DNA from: Candidatus Bipolaricaulota bacterium
Lineage (GTDB): Bacteria > Bipolaricaulota > Bipolaricaulia > Bipolaricaulales > Bipolaricaulaceae
Length of the DNA stretch: 49,247 nucleotides
Direction of reading: 5' to 3'
Assembly: GCA_014361015.1 (NCBI GenBank)
Contig: JACIWJ010000006.1
Coordinates: forward strand, 1 to 49,247
The notes under the pieces were generated by a model, which had not been told where the DNA came from, searched no databases, and saw only the letters and a program-made list of their open reading frames with translations. The position numbers and the translations under genes were made by a program. This document shows, in pieces, positions 7,806 to 16,107 of the stretch (position 1 is the first letter of the stretch; each line of letters starts with the position of its first letter).

Positions 7806-9118
7806 ACCCCTACCTTCCCCACACCGCGGATGACGTGCAAGCGATGCTCGATGCGATTGGCGTCGCCGACGTAGAGGCTCTGTTCCGCGACGTTCCGCCA
7901 GCGGTCCGGGAGCGGTACCGGCCCGTGGGCCTCCCCCCCCGAGATGAACTCGCGGTACAGCGCCGTCTGATCGACCTCGCCGAGCGGTCCACCGGCCGGA
8001 GGTTGATCCCGTTCCTCGGGGGCGGGTTGTACGACCACTACATCCCACCCGTGGTGGGCCACGTTCTCTCCCGATCCGAGTTCTCCACTGCCTATACCCC
8101 CTACCAGGCCGAGCTCTCCCAAGGGACCCTGACTTGGATGTTCGAGTACCAGACGATGATCTGCGAGCTCACCGGGATGGAGGTGGCCAACGCCTCGATG
8201 TACGACGGGGCGACCGCGCTCGCGGAGGCTGTGCTGATGGCCCACCGCACCGCGGGAGGGAAGGTTGTGCTTGTCCCGCGCTCGCTGCTGCCCCACGTCC
8301 GGGACGTCGTCTCCACCTACGCCTGGGGAGCGGGCCTCTCCCTCCACGAGGTCCCCTACGGTGCGGACGGCCGGCTCGCCCTCGGGCGGATCCCGGACGG
8401 GACGTGCGCCCTCGTCGTCTCGCAACCGAACGGGTTCGGGATCCTCGAGGACCTCACGGGGCTGAAGGACTGTCTGGGCAAGGCGTTCTTGATCGTGTAC
8501 GCGAACCCGATCCCTCTCGCCGTGCTCGAGCCCCCGGGCTCGTTCGGGGCGGACGTGGTCGTGGGGGAGGGCCAACCCCTCGGGAACCCCGTCTCGTTCG
8601 GTGGGCCACTCCTCGGATTCCTCGCCACGCGGATGGCGTACCTGCGGCGGATGCCGGGTCGCATCTCGGGCCGGACCCAGGACCGGGAAGGGAAGGTCGG
8701 GTACGTGATGACGTTTCAGACGAGGGAGCAACACATCCGGCGCGAAGGGGCGACGTCGAACATCTGCACCAACTCTGCCCTGTGCGCCCTCGCCGCCACG
8801 GTGTACCTCGCCGCCCTTGGGCCCGCGGGGCTGCGGCGAGTGGCGCTCCTCGCCTACGAGCGCGCTCACGCCCTCGCGGACCGGATCGCTGCCCTTCCGG
8901 GATATGGGATGGAGTTCTCGGGGCCGTTCTTCCACGAGTTCGTGGTGCGGTGCGTCGACCCCCACCGGGCGGTAGCCAAGTTGCGCCGGGCGGGGATCGC
9001 CGTGCTGCCCCCGGACGCCCTCGTCCCGATGGGGGTTCGCGATGGGTTCCTCGTCGCGGTCACCGAGAAGCGAACCGGGGAGGAGCTGGACCGGTTCGTG
9101 ACGGCACTGGAGGGGTGA
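7802..9118 (+). CDS. gcvPA: Glycine dehydrogenase (decarboxylating) subunit 1
   Basis: N-terminal half of split P protein, 438 residues, normal for the two-subunit form. The start MNPYLPHTADDV and the blocks SRSEFSTAYTPYQAE, QTREQHIRREGATSNICTNS and FHEFVVR are typical. The P1 subunit adopts the aminotransferase fold but lacks the PLP lysine, which is in subunit 2. ATG 7802 overlaps the gcvH stop, and its TGA overlaps the gcvPB ATG by one base, so the three chains are translationally coupled. Confidence 0.96.
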   Translation: MNPYLPHTADDVQAMLDAIGVADVEALFRDVPPAVRERYRPVGLPPRDELAVQRRLIDLAERSTGRRLIPFLGGGLYDHYIPPVVGHVLSRSEFSTAYTPYQAELSQGTLTWMFEYQTMICELTGMEVANASMYDGATALAEAVLMAHRTAGGKVVLVPRSLLPHVRDVVSTYAWGAGLSLHEVPYGADGRLALGRIPDGTCALVVSQPNGFGILEDLTGLKDCLGKAFLIVYANPIPLAVLEPPGSFGADVVVGEGQPLGNPVSFGGPLLGFLATRMAYLRRMPGRISGRTQDREGKVGYVMTFQTREQHIRREGATSNICTNSALCALAATVYLAALGPAGLRRVALLAYERAHALADRIAALPGYGMEFSGPFFHEFVVRCVDPHRAVAKLRRAGIAVLPPDALVPMGVRDGFLVAVTEKRTGEELDRFVTALEG

Positions 9119-10572
9119 TGAGCACGATCTACGACCGCGGTGCGCCGGGCCGGCGGGCGGTGGCGCTGCCCGAGCTGGGCCAGGGGGAGGAGGAGCTGCT
9201 CGCGCGGATCCCCCCGTCGCTGCGGCGGAGGGAAGGCCCCCACCTCCCCGAGGTTTCCCAGCCCGAGCTCGTTCGCCACTACACCGCTCTCTCCCGGATG
9301 AACTACGGGGTGGACACGGGGTTCTATCCGTTGGGCTCGTGCACGATGAAGCACAACCCCAAACTCCATGAGGACCTCGCCCGGCACCCGGGGTTCACCG
9401 AGCTCCACCCCCTCCTCCCCGCCGAGGAGTGCCAGGGGGCGCTGGCGCTCCTGTGGGAGATGGGGGAGTACCTCAAGGGGATCGCGGGCATGCCGGGCAT
9501 CACGCTCCAGCCCGCGGCCGGGGCGCACGGGGAGCTCACGGGGATGCTCCTCCTCAGGCGGTGGGTCGAGGACCGGGGCGAGCTCGGGGTGCGGACGAAG
9601 ATCCTCCTGCCGGACTCCGCCCACGGCACGAACCCCGCCTCGGCGGCGATGGCGGGGTTCTCGGTGGTCTCCCTTCCCTCCGACCGCCGGGGGATGGTGG
9701 ACCTCGAGGCCCTGAAGGGCGCCCTCGGCCCGGACGTGGCGGGAATCATGCTCACCGTCCCCAACACCCTGGGGATCTTCGAGGAGGACATCCTCACGAT
9801 CACGGACCTCGTCCACGGCGCGGGGGGCCTCTGCTACTTCGATGGGGCGAACCTCAACGCCTACCTCGGCCGGGCCCGGCCGGGGGACATGGGGGCGGAC
9901 ATTTTCCACTTCAACCTTCACAAGACGTTCTCCACCCCCCACGGCGGCGGCGGCCCGGGAGCCGGACCGGTGACCGTGTCCGAGGCCCTCCTCCCCTACC
10001 TGCCCGTGCCGGACATCGGGCGCGAGGACGGGAAGTACAGGCTCGTCTGGGATCGGCCGAAGTCGATCGGCCGGGTACACCCCTACTTCGGGAACACCCT
10101 CGTCATCGCCAAGGCCCTCGCCTACATCCTCACCCTGGGTGACGAGGGCCTGCGTGACGCGTCCGCCGGGGCCGTCCTCGCGGCGAACTACCTCAAGGGA
10201 AAGCTCAAGGGCACGTACAGGGTTCCCTACGACCGCCTCGCCAAGCACGAATTCGTCCTGTCCGGGGAGGGCCTGGGGGACGGGATTCGTACGCTCGACA
10301 TCGCGAAGCGGCTCATGGATTACGGGTTCCACCCCCCCACGGTCTACTTCCCGCTCATCGTCCGTGAGGCGTTGATGATCGAGCCCACCGAGACCGAGCC
10401 CCGGGAGGTCCTCGATGCGTTCGCCGAGGCGATGCTGCGGATCGCGGCGGAGGCCCGGGAGCACCCGGAGCTCCTGCGGGAGGCTCCCCATGCGACCCCG
10501 GTGCGCCGCCTCGATGAGGCGCGGGCGGTCCGGGAGCCCTGGTTGCGGCTCGCTGGGGGATGCGTTGGGTAA
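9118..10572 (+). CDS. gcvPB: Glycine dehydrogenase (decarboxylating) subunit 2
   Basis: PLP-bearing half of split glycine decarboxylase, 484 residues. Lys269 in FNLHKTFSTPHGGGGPG is the Schiff-base lysine; the MNYGVDTGFYPLGSCTMKHN, DSAHGTNPASA and IRTLDIAKRLMDYGFHPPT blocks are intact. With GcvPA and GcvH it releases CO2 from glycine and loads the lipoyl arm. Last gene of the gcvH-PA-PB group; a secreted-protein gene with its own Shine-Dalgarno follows after 10 bp. Confidence 0.97.
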   Translation: MSTIYDRGAPGRRAVALPELGQGEEELLARIPPSLRRREGPHLPEVSQPELVRHYTALSRMNYGVDTGFYPLGSCTMKHNPKLHEDLARHPGFTELHPLLPAEECQGALALLWEMGEYLKGIAGMPGITLQPAAGAHGELTGMLLLRRWVEDRGELGVRTKILLPDSAHGTNPASAAMAGFSVVSLPSDRRGMVDLEALKGALGPDVAGIMLTVPNTLGIFEEDILTITDLVHGAGGLCYFDGANLNAYLGRARPGDMGADIFHFNLHKTFSTPHGGGGPGAGPVTVSEALLPYLPVPDIGREDGKYRLVWDRPKSIGRVHPYFGNTLVIAKALAYILTLGDEGLRDASAGAVLAANYLKGKLKGTYRVPYDRLAKHEFVLSGEGLGDGIRTLDIAKRLMDYGFHPPTVYFPLIVREALMIEPTETEPREVLDAFAEAMLRIAAEAREHPELLREAPHATPVRRLDEARAVREPWLRLAGGCVG

Positions 10573-10582
10573 GGAGGACATG

Positions 10583-11281
10583 ATGCGCAAGATCCTGATT
10601 CTCGCGGTGACGTTGGCCTTGGGAGGCGTGCTCGCCTGCGGGCAGTATCTCTACGCGTTCTACTACGACCGCTCGGGAGGGCAGGACCTGGAGATCAACC
10701 TCCTCAACACGTTGCCGCAACCGGCCCAGGTCCGTGTGAGCGTCTACGATGCCTACGGGGTCCGGCTGTGGACACGGTCGCAGGCCCTTGCCCCCTACGG
10801 GGGGGCGTTCGTCCAGCTCGGGCGGTACGTCCCGGCAGGCGACGCACATTGGGGTGTGGCGGCCGTGGACAGTGACGCCCCGCTTGTCCTCGGGCTCGAG
10901 TACCTCCTCGACGGGGACCTGGTCGCGGTGGACCACATCGGCCAGAGCGTTCCCGAGCTGGTTGCCAGCGTGTCCTACTGGCTGGGGGCGTACTGGACAC
11001 AGGTCGGAGAGGCATCCACGGGGCTCATCGTGATGAACCCGTGGGACGAGACCGTGGCGTGCTATCTCACCGTCTACCGCCAGGACGGGGAGATCCTGTA
11101 CGAGGAGGAGCTGTGGCTCGGTCCCTATGAGTCCACGTACTACGACTTCGCGGGCGCGTTCGGGCATGGCCCGTACCTGTGGGGGTTGGTGGACGTAGAG
11201 ATGGTCGGGAAGGCGGTGGTGGCGGCGGTCGAGTACTACGGCCGCGGGTTGGTGGTGGACAACATCACCCAGTACTACTAG
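10583..11281 (+). CDS. Exported protein, unknown function
   Basis: Unrecognised 232-residue protein. Two adjacent ATGs (10580, 10583) follow AAGGAGG (10571-10577); the second has the better 5-nt spacing. Residues 1-20 look like a signal peptide ending LGGVLACGQ; VLAC is a weak lipobox, so Cys19 might be lipidated. The mature part is rich in Tyr, Trp, Val and Gly, with two similar halves: each has a segment describing strands such as VRVSVYDAYGVRL and CYLTVYRQDGEIL, followed by a GPY/APYG turn. This suggests a duplicated beta-sandwich. No catalytic motif is visible. Confidence 0.75.
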   Translation: MRKILILAVTLALGGVLACGQYLYAFYYDRSGGQDLEINLLNTLPQPAQVRVSVYDAYGVRLWTRSQALAPYGGAFVQLGRYVPAGDAHWGVAAVDSDAPLVLGLEYLLDGDLVAVDHIGQSVPELVASVSYWLGAYWTQVGEASTGLIVMNPWDETVACYLTVYRQDGEILYEEELWLGPYESTYYDFAGAFGHGPYLWGLVDVEMVGKAVVAAVEYYGRGLVVDNITQYY

Positions 11282-11300
11282 GCCGTCGGCGGGCGTGCAC

Positions 11301-12767
11301 TCAGTCGCGGCTCAGGAGGCTGCGGAAAAGCATCAGGACGGGGATGATCTCCAGCCGTCCCACCCACATGTTGAAGCACAGGATGAGCTTGGCCGCGGTG
11401 GGCATCGTGGGACCGGTGATCCCCACCGACAGCCCGACGTTCCCTTGGGCCGACGCGACCTCGAACAGGAGGTCGGCCAACCGTGCGTCCGGGGCAAACC
11501 GGGAGAGGAGGAGCGCCCCCAGGATGAGGGAGGACAACCACAGGGTCGCCAACACCGCCGCCTCGCCGATCCGCCGGAACGCCACGGGTTCGGAGAGGGG
11601 TTGGCCACCGAGGCGCAGCGGGATCACCGCGTCCGGAGAGCGGGCCAATCGTTTGAGCTGCCAGCTCGCCCCCCGCACGAGGAGCAACAGTCGCATCACC
11701 TTGATCCCCCCGGCCGTGGATCCGGCCGCGCCTCCGATCACCATCCCCACGATCAGGATCAGTTTCGCGGCGTCGGACCACGTGTGGGGGGATGTGGTCT
11801 GAAACCCTGTGCAGGTCAGGGCAGAGGCGAACTGGAACACCCCCCCACGGAACGCCGTGTCGGTCGCACCACTGCCCAGCCGCACCACCGAGAGGAGGAC
11901 CGTCCCCCCGAGAAGAAGGAGCAGCAGCGCGCGCGTCTGGGCATCGGAGATGAGGGTTCGCGGGCCACGCTGGAGCGTGTGGTAGTGGACGACGAAGCTC
12001 ACCGCCCCCGCGACCATGATCAGGATCACGATGAGCTCGATTCCCAGGGAGTTGTAGCGGCCGATCGACTCCGGCCAGATCGAGAACCCACCGGTGGCGA
12101 TGCCGGTCATGCCGTGGTTCACGGCGTCCCACAGCGGCATCCCCGCCCCCCACAGCCCCGCCACGGCGAGGAACGTGTAGAGAACGAAGATCCACCACAT
12201 CGTGCGCACCGTGGAGAACACGGAGGGGTGGATCTTCTCCCCCCGGGCCTCGGCGACGTAGAGGTTGGCGGCGGTCATCCCTGGCCCAGCGATGAGGGTG
12301 ATCATGAGGACGATCACCCCCATGCCCCCCACCCATTCCATGAACGACCGCCACCACTGGAGGGTCCGCGGGAGGAGGTCCGGCCGGGTGGCCATGGTGA
12401 GCCCGGTCCCTGTGAACCCCGACACGGCTTCGAAGAACGCGTTCGTGAAGTTGGCGTAGGGGAGGTCTCCCCCGGGGGCCGCGGACACGAGCCACAGCGG
12501 GAGCGTCCCCAGGGCGGACACGACGAGCCACCCCAGGGCAGCGATGATGAGACCGTGCTTGAGCCGGGCCTCCTCCGCGCGGCGGAACGGGAGGTAGAGA
12601 GCTCCCCATACGCCGAGGGCGGCGAGGACGGTCCACCCCAGTGGCCACAGGGCATGCGTTTCGCCGGACACGAGCGCCACCGGGAAGGAGCACAGCGCCA
12701 TCACCCCCACCATCGGGGCCAGCATCCCCACGTCCCGCAGGACGATGTGGAGGTCCTTGATCCCCAT
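11301..12767 (-). CDS. trkH: Potassium uptake channel subunit TrkH
   Basis: Membrane K+ translocating subunit of the Trk/Ktr type, 488 residues with about ten hydrophobic helices. The four pore-loop motifs can be read in order: SGFTGTGL, GIATGGFS, LTCTGFQ and SAQGNVGLS, each carrying the filter glycine. It ends 19 bp from the convergent exported-protein gene. Its start lies 5 bp after the trkA stop, so trkA-trkH is a two-gene operon whose cytosolic subunit gates the channel by nucleotide binding. Confidence 0.95.
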   Translation of the reverse strand: MGIKDLHIVLRDVGMLAPMVGVMALCSFPVALVSGETHALWPLGWTVLAALGVWGALYLPFRRAEEARLKHGLIIAALGWLVVSALGTLPLWLVSAAPGGDLPYANFTNAFFEAVSGFTGTGLTMATRPDLLPRTLQWWRSFMEWVGGMGVIVLMITLIAGPGMTAANLYVAEARGEKIHPSVFSTVRTMWWIFVLYTFLAVAGLWGAGMPLWDAVNHGMTGIATGGFSIWPESIGRYNSLGIELIVILIMVAGAVSFVVHYHTLQRGPRTLISDAQTRALLLLLLGGTVLLSVVRLGSGATDTAFRGGVFQFASALTCTGFQTTSPHTWSDAAKLILIVGMVIGGAAGSTAGGIKVMRLLLLVRGASWQLKRLARSPDAVIPLRLGGQPLSEPVAFRRIGEAAVLATLWLSSLILGALLLSRFAPDARLADLLFEVASAQGNVGLSVGITGPTMPTAAKLILCFNMWVGRLEIIPVLMLFRSLLSRD

Positions 12768-12772
12768 GCGAG

Positions 12773-13435
12773 CTAGCCGGTGAGGCCCTCGATCACGGAC
12801 TCCGGGATGTGGCCTGTGGTGAATACGGTGAGGGTGTTGCCGGCCTGGAGCACCGTGCTGCCGGAGGGGATGATGAGCTCATCGTCCCGCTCCACCGCCG
12901 CGACGAGGAGGCCCTCCGGGATCACCCCCTGCTTTCCCGCCTCGCGGAGGGATAGCCCCGCCAAGGGGGAGTTCTCGTTGAGCGTGATCCGGAACACCTG
13001 CGCTCCCCCCGGGAGGGCGACGAGATCCCGCACGCGGGGGTGCCATGCGGAGTGGTACAGGTAACCGGCCACGATGACGTCGGGGTTCTCCATGACGTGG
13101 GCGCCGAGGCGACGGAACAGCTCCGTGTGCTCGGGGTTGTTGACCACGGAGACGATCGTCGGGACCCCGAGGTCACCGGCAGCGGCGATGACCATGAGGT
13201 TCGTCGCGTCGTCATGGGTCGTGGCGATGAGGGCATCCGCCCGCTCCGCCCCCGCCTCGCGGAGGATATCCGCCGAGGCCGCGTCGGCATTGATCACGAG
13301 CACATCGTACCTCCGCGTGATCCCCTCCGCCTTCTTCGGGTCCCGTTCGATCACGACGACATTGTGGCGATCGTGCACTGCGAGGTCGATGATCGCCGCG
13401 CCGATGCCACCCGCACCAACGACGATCAAATACAT
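12773..13435 (-). CDS. trkA: Potassium uptake regulatory subunit TrkA (single module)
   Basis: Cytosolic RCK regulator, 220 residues: one Rossmann TrkA-N domain (VVGAGGIGAAII near residue 5, acidic IERD at the end of strand 2) and one TrkA-C domain after about residue 135. This is half the size of two-module E. coli TrkA and like KtrA. The start at 13435 gives the family N terminus MYLIVVGAG. An in-frame ATG at 13453 has a weak Shine-Dalgarno and would add six residues. A TACCAT box (13450-13445) lies 9 nt before 13435. Confidence 0.93.
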   Translation of the reverse strand: MYLIVVGAGGIGAAIIDLAVHDRHNVVVIERDPKKAEGITRRYDVLVINADAASADILREAGAERADALIATTHDDATNLMVIAAAGDLGVPTIVSVVNNPEHTELFRRLGAHVMENPDVIVAGYLYHSAWHPRVRDLVALPGGAQVFRITLNENSPLAGLSLREAGKQGVIPEGLLVAAVERDDELIIPSGSTVLQAGNTLTVFTTGHIPESVIEGLTG

Positions 13436-13481
13436 GAGGGGCGTATGGTACATCTCCGCTCTTCCCCAGTCCACGGCGTGC

Positions 13482-13510
13482 TTGGCGTTGGGGGGGCGGT
13501 TCGTTAGGAT
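13482..13510 (+). promoter_or_regulatory. Promoter of the trmY operon, leaderless type
   Basis: TTGGCG (13482-13487), exactly 17 bp, then TAGGAT (13505-13510). The GTG start of trmY is 6 nt further on, so the mRNA is predicted to begin at the start codon. No Shine-Dalgarno is present. Confidence 0.6.
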
Positions 13511-13516
13511 CGGTGG

Positions 13517-14104
13517 GTGCGGACGTTCGTCATGGTGAGCCATACCGCTCCCCTCGATGGGGAGTTCTCCCTGTCCGATCTCCCGGGAGGAGCAGGCCGC
13601 CTCGATGTCCTGTGCCGTGCGGCGACCGAGGCGTTCCTCGTCTCGCACGGGATTCGGAAGGAGGTGGTGCTCCACCTGGCGATCCGGGACCAGCTGACGA
13701 TCAGCTTGTGGGGGCCACGGCTGCGGCATCTGAACCCCGACGAGCGGTCCACGGGGGCCCTCCTGCGGGAGGCGCTGCGCGCGGCCCGCGGTCTCCCTCC
13801 GGGGGAGGAGCGACCCTCCACCCCGGGGATCACCGTGCGCCGGCTCGGCCTCGCCCCGCTGCTGGCTGACCTGCGCGCCGCGGGGGCCGCGCCAGTGGTC
13901 CTCGACGAGGGTGGCGAACCGATGCGCACGGTGAGGATCCCGGACCGACCGGCGTTCATCCTCTCCGATCACCAGGACTTCACGCCGGACGAGTCGGCCC
14001 TCCTCGCCCCCTTCCCGCGGATCTCGGTCGGGCCGAAGGTGCTCCAGGGGCACCAGTGCATCGCCCTCGTCCACAACGAGCTCGACCTTCGGGAGGCAGG
14101 ATGA
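13517..14104 (+). CDS. trmY: TrmY-like tRNA (pseudouridine-54 N1) methyltransferase
   Basis: SPOUT-class methyltransferase of the TrmY/COG1901 family, 195 residues, same length as archaeal enzymes. Archaeal TrmY makes N1-methylpseudouridine at tRNA position 54. The N terminus MRTFVMVSHTAPLDGEFSL, the DLPGGAGRLDVLCRAA block, the DHQDFTPDE segment and the C-terminal GPKVLQGHQCIALVHNELD knot are all recognisable. The GTG start has a TAGGAT box 6 nt upstream. First gene of a four-gene overlapping operon. Bacterial members exist but their targets are uncertain, so the exact modification is inference. Confidence 0.85.
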   Translation: MRTFVMVSHTAPLDGEFSLSDLPGGAGRLDVLCRAATEAFLVSHGIRKEVVLHLAIRDQLTISLWGPRLRHLNPDERSTGALLREALRAARGLPPGEERPSTPGITVRRLGLAPLLADLRAAGAAPVVLDEGGEPMRTVRIPDRPAFILSDHQDFTPDESALLAPFPRISVGPKVLQGHQCIALVHNELDLREAG

Positions 14105-14355
14105 ACGATTGGGAGGTGTTGACCACGGAGATTGGCGAGCCCCGCGCCCAGCTTCTCGCGAGCTTCCTGCGGGGGGAGGGGATCCCTGTCCAGTTCCGGA
14201 CACACGTCCCACCGTCCGTGTATCCGTTCACGGTGGACGGGCTAGCCGAGGTCCAGATCCTCGTGCCGGGACGTGATCTCGCCCGGGCACGGGAGGCCCT
14301 CGCCGCGTTCGAGCGGGGTGGGGAGTCCGGCGGTGAGGGATCCGCTGCGGTGTGA
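14101..14355 (+). CDS. DUF2007-type small protein
   Basis: An 84-residue protein resembling DUF2007 (putative signal-transducing protein). It has the pattern WEVLTTEIGEPRAQLLASFL, a one-helix segment that picks up a beta strand, then VQILVPGRDLARAREAL near the C terminus, as in the family. Function is unknown. ATG 14101 overlaps the trmY stop (ATGA) and the pcm GTG lies within its last 23 bases, so it is translationally coupled to both. Confidence 0.7.
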   Translation: MNDWEVLTTEIGEPRAQLLASFLRGEGIPVQFRTHVPPSVYPFTVDGLAEVQILVPGRDLARAREALAAFERGGESGGEGSAAV

Positions 14356-14992
14356 GGGGGAGCTGGCCCGATCGCGCGAGGCCCTCCTCGCCGAGCTTCG
14401 GGAGGAGGGGATCCGCGACGAACGGGTGCTGGCAGCGCTCGCCCGCGTCCCACGGCACGAGTTCGTCCCCCTCCATCTCGTGCCCCACGCCTACGATGAC
14501 TGCCCGCTCCCGATCGGCTGTGGCCAGACCATCTCCCAGCCGTACATCGTCGCCCTGTCCACGGAGGCCCTCGCCCTCGCGCCGGCGGATCGCGTGCTGG
14601 AGGTGGGGACGGGTTCAGGGTACCAGACGGCGATCCTCGCCGAGCTGGCGGGGACGGTGTACACGGTGGAGCGGGTCCCCGAGCTTTCCCGCGCTGCCGA
14701 GCAGAGGCTCGCCGCGCTCGGCTACCGGAACGTGCGGTTTCGGGTCGGAGACGGGACGAAGGGCTGGCCGGACGAGGCCCCGTTCGACGCGATCCTCGTC
14801 ACCGCCGGAGCCCCGCGGGTCCCGGAGGGGCTCATCGCTCAACTCGCTCCCCACGGGCGGCTCGTGATCCCGGTTGGGGGGCGGTTCAACCAGGAGCTGA
14901 CGCTCGTCCGCCGCGAGGAAGGGCGGCTCGTGCACCGCTACCTCTGCCCGTGTACGTTCGTACCCCTGATCGGGGAGGAGGGGTGGGCGTGA
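14333..14992 (+). CDS. pcm: Protein-L-isoaspartate O-methyltransferase
   Basis: SAM-dependent repair enzyme that methylates isoaspartyl residues in aged proteins, 219 residues. The SAM motif I is [15 protein letters not shown], and the family signature [18 protein letters not shown] and the [12 protein letters not shown] post-motif are intact. The GTG start at 14333 is chosen because it gives the usual N terminus ([20 protein letters not shown]); it overlaps the DUF2007 gene by 23 bp. Third gene of the trmY operon. Confidence 0.92.
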   Translation: MRDPLRCEGELARSREALLAELREEGIRDERVLAALARVPRHEFVPLHLVPHAYDDCPLPIGCGQTISQPYIVALSTEALALAPADRVLEVGTGSGYQTAILAELAGTVYTVERVPELSRAAEQRLAALGYRNVRFRVGDGTKGWPDEAPFDAILVTAGAPRVPEGLIAQLAPHGRLVIPVGGRFNQELTLVRREEGRLVHRYLCPCTFVPLIGEEGWA

Positions 14993-16029
14993 TCGACCTT
15001 CGCTCGGACACGGTGACCCTGCCCACGGCGGCGATGCGGCGGGCGATGGTGGTGGCGGAAGTGGGGGACGACGTGTATGGCGAGGACCCCACCGTCCGCC
15101 GGCTCGAGGAACGGGCCGCCGCGCTCCTCGGGACCGAGGCCGCGCTGTTCGTGCCCTCCGGAACGATGGGGAACCAGATCGCCATCGCCTGTCACACCCG
15201 CCCGGGCCAGGAGGTGATCGTGGAGGCGGACTCCCACATCTACAACGTGGAGCTGGCGACGATGGCCCGCTTTTCGGGGGTCCAGCCACGCGTCCTCGTC
15301 GGGGAGCGGGGGATCTTCAGCGCTCACCAGGTGTTGTCCGCGATCCGGCCCGACCTCTACTACCTCGCGCCGACCGGGCTCGTCTGTCTCGAGAACACCC
15401 ACAACGGGGCCGGCGGCCGGATCTGGCCCCTCGCCGGGGCGCGGGAGATCCTCGACCTCGCCCACGCGCGCGGGATCCCTGTCCATCTCGATGGTGCGCG
15501 GGTTTTCAACGCCGCGGTCGCGACGGGACTCCCAGTTCAGGAGCTCGTGCACGGGTTCGACTCCGTCATGTTCTGTCTCTCCAAGGGGCTCGGCTGCCCG
15601 GTGGGGTCGATCCTGTGCGGGCCGAGGGCGTTCGTCGCCGAGGCGCGACGGGCTCGCAAGGCGCTCGGGGGAGGGATGCGCCAGGCGGGGATCCTCGCCG
15701 CGGCCGGCCTGTACGCCCTCGATCACCACGTGGACCGCCTCGCTGAGGACCACGCCCACGCCCGCCTCCTCGCCGCTGGCCTCGGCGAGATCGAGGGGCT
15801 GTCCGTGTGGCCGCCGGAGACGAACATCGTCATCTTCGAGATCGAGCAAGGGCCGGACGCGGCCACCCTCTGCCGGGGGCTCGCCGCGAGGGGCGTCCTC
15901 GCCTCCCCCGCCGGGGCGGGCACCTCCCCCCGCCGAGTGCGGATGGTGACGCACCTTGGGATCTCCCACCCCGACATCGAGCAGACGCTTGACCTCGTGG
16001 CACAGGAACTCCGTACCGCCGCGGCGTGA
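14989..16029 (+). CDS. ltaE: Low-specificity L-threonine aldolase
   Basis: PLP enzyme cleaving L-threonine (and allo-threonine) to glycine and acetaldehyde, 346 residues. Family blocks: [12 protein letters not shown] at the start, [34 protein letters not shown], and the PLP lysine Lys199 in [16 protein letters not shown] 14989 overlaps the pcm stop (GTGA). A GTG two codons earlier is possible. Last gene of the operon; its product glycine is the substrate of the gcvHP system at 7422-10572. Confidence 0.95.
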   Translation: MIDLRSDTVTLPTAAMRRAMVVAEVGDDVYGEDPTVRRLEERAAALLGTEAALFVPSGTMGNQIAIACHTRPGQEVIVEADSHIYNVELATMARFSGVQPRVLVGERGIFSAHQVLSAIRPDLYYLAPTGLVCLENTHNGAGGRIWPLAGAREILDLAHARGIPVHLDGARVFNAAVATGLPVQELVHGFDSVMFCLSKGLGCPVGSILCGPRAFVAEARRARKALGGGMRQAGILAAAGLYALDHHVDRLAEDHAHARLLAAGLGEIEGLSVWPPETNIVIFEIEQGPDAATLCRGLAARGVLASPAGAGTSPRRVRMVTHLGISHPDIEQTLDLVAQELRTAAA

Positions 16030-16069
16030 CGAACCGACCCTAGGCGAGCCTGCCCTGTCCTCGGACCGG

Positions 16070-16083
16070 CGCCCGTGGGGGCG
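16070..16083 (+). terminator. Small stem-loop after ltaE
   Basis: CGCCC (16070-16074) and GGGCG (16079-16083) form a 5-bp GC stem with a GTGG loop just after the operon. There is no T-tract, so terminator function is tentative. Confidence 0.3.
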
Positions 16084-16084
16084 T

Positions 16085-16104
16085 AGCCTCCATCACGTGA
16101 GGCT
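16085..16104 (+). promoter_or_regulatory. Hairpin covering a Shine-Dalgarno
   Basis: AGCCTC (16085-16090) pairs perfectly with GAGGCT (16099-16104) across an 8-nt loop. The GAGG in the right arm (16099-16102) is the apparent Shine-Dalgarno of the ATG at 16108, so the fold would hide it. A competing reading is that TAGCCT (16084-16089) is a -10 box, in which case the left arm would not be transcribed. Confidence 0.35.
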
Positions 16105-16107
16105 GCG

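Noticed and set aside
7802-10572. GcvP in two frames read as a frameshifted single gene
   Set aside because: Both halves have complete ends matching the natural two-subunit form and a clean TGATG junction.
13436-13453. Upstream ATG (13453) as the trkA start
   Set aside because: It has a weak Shine-Dalgarno but adds six residues before the family N terminus, and the TACCAT box lies inside that extension; kept only as an alternative.
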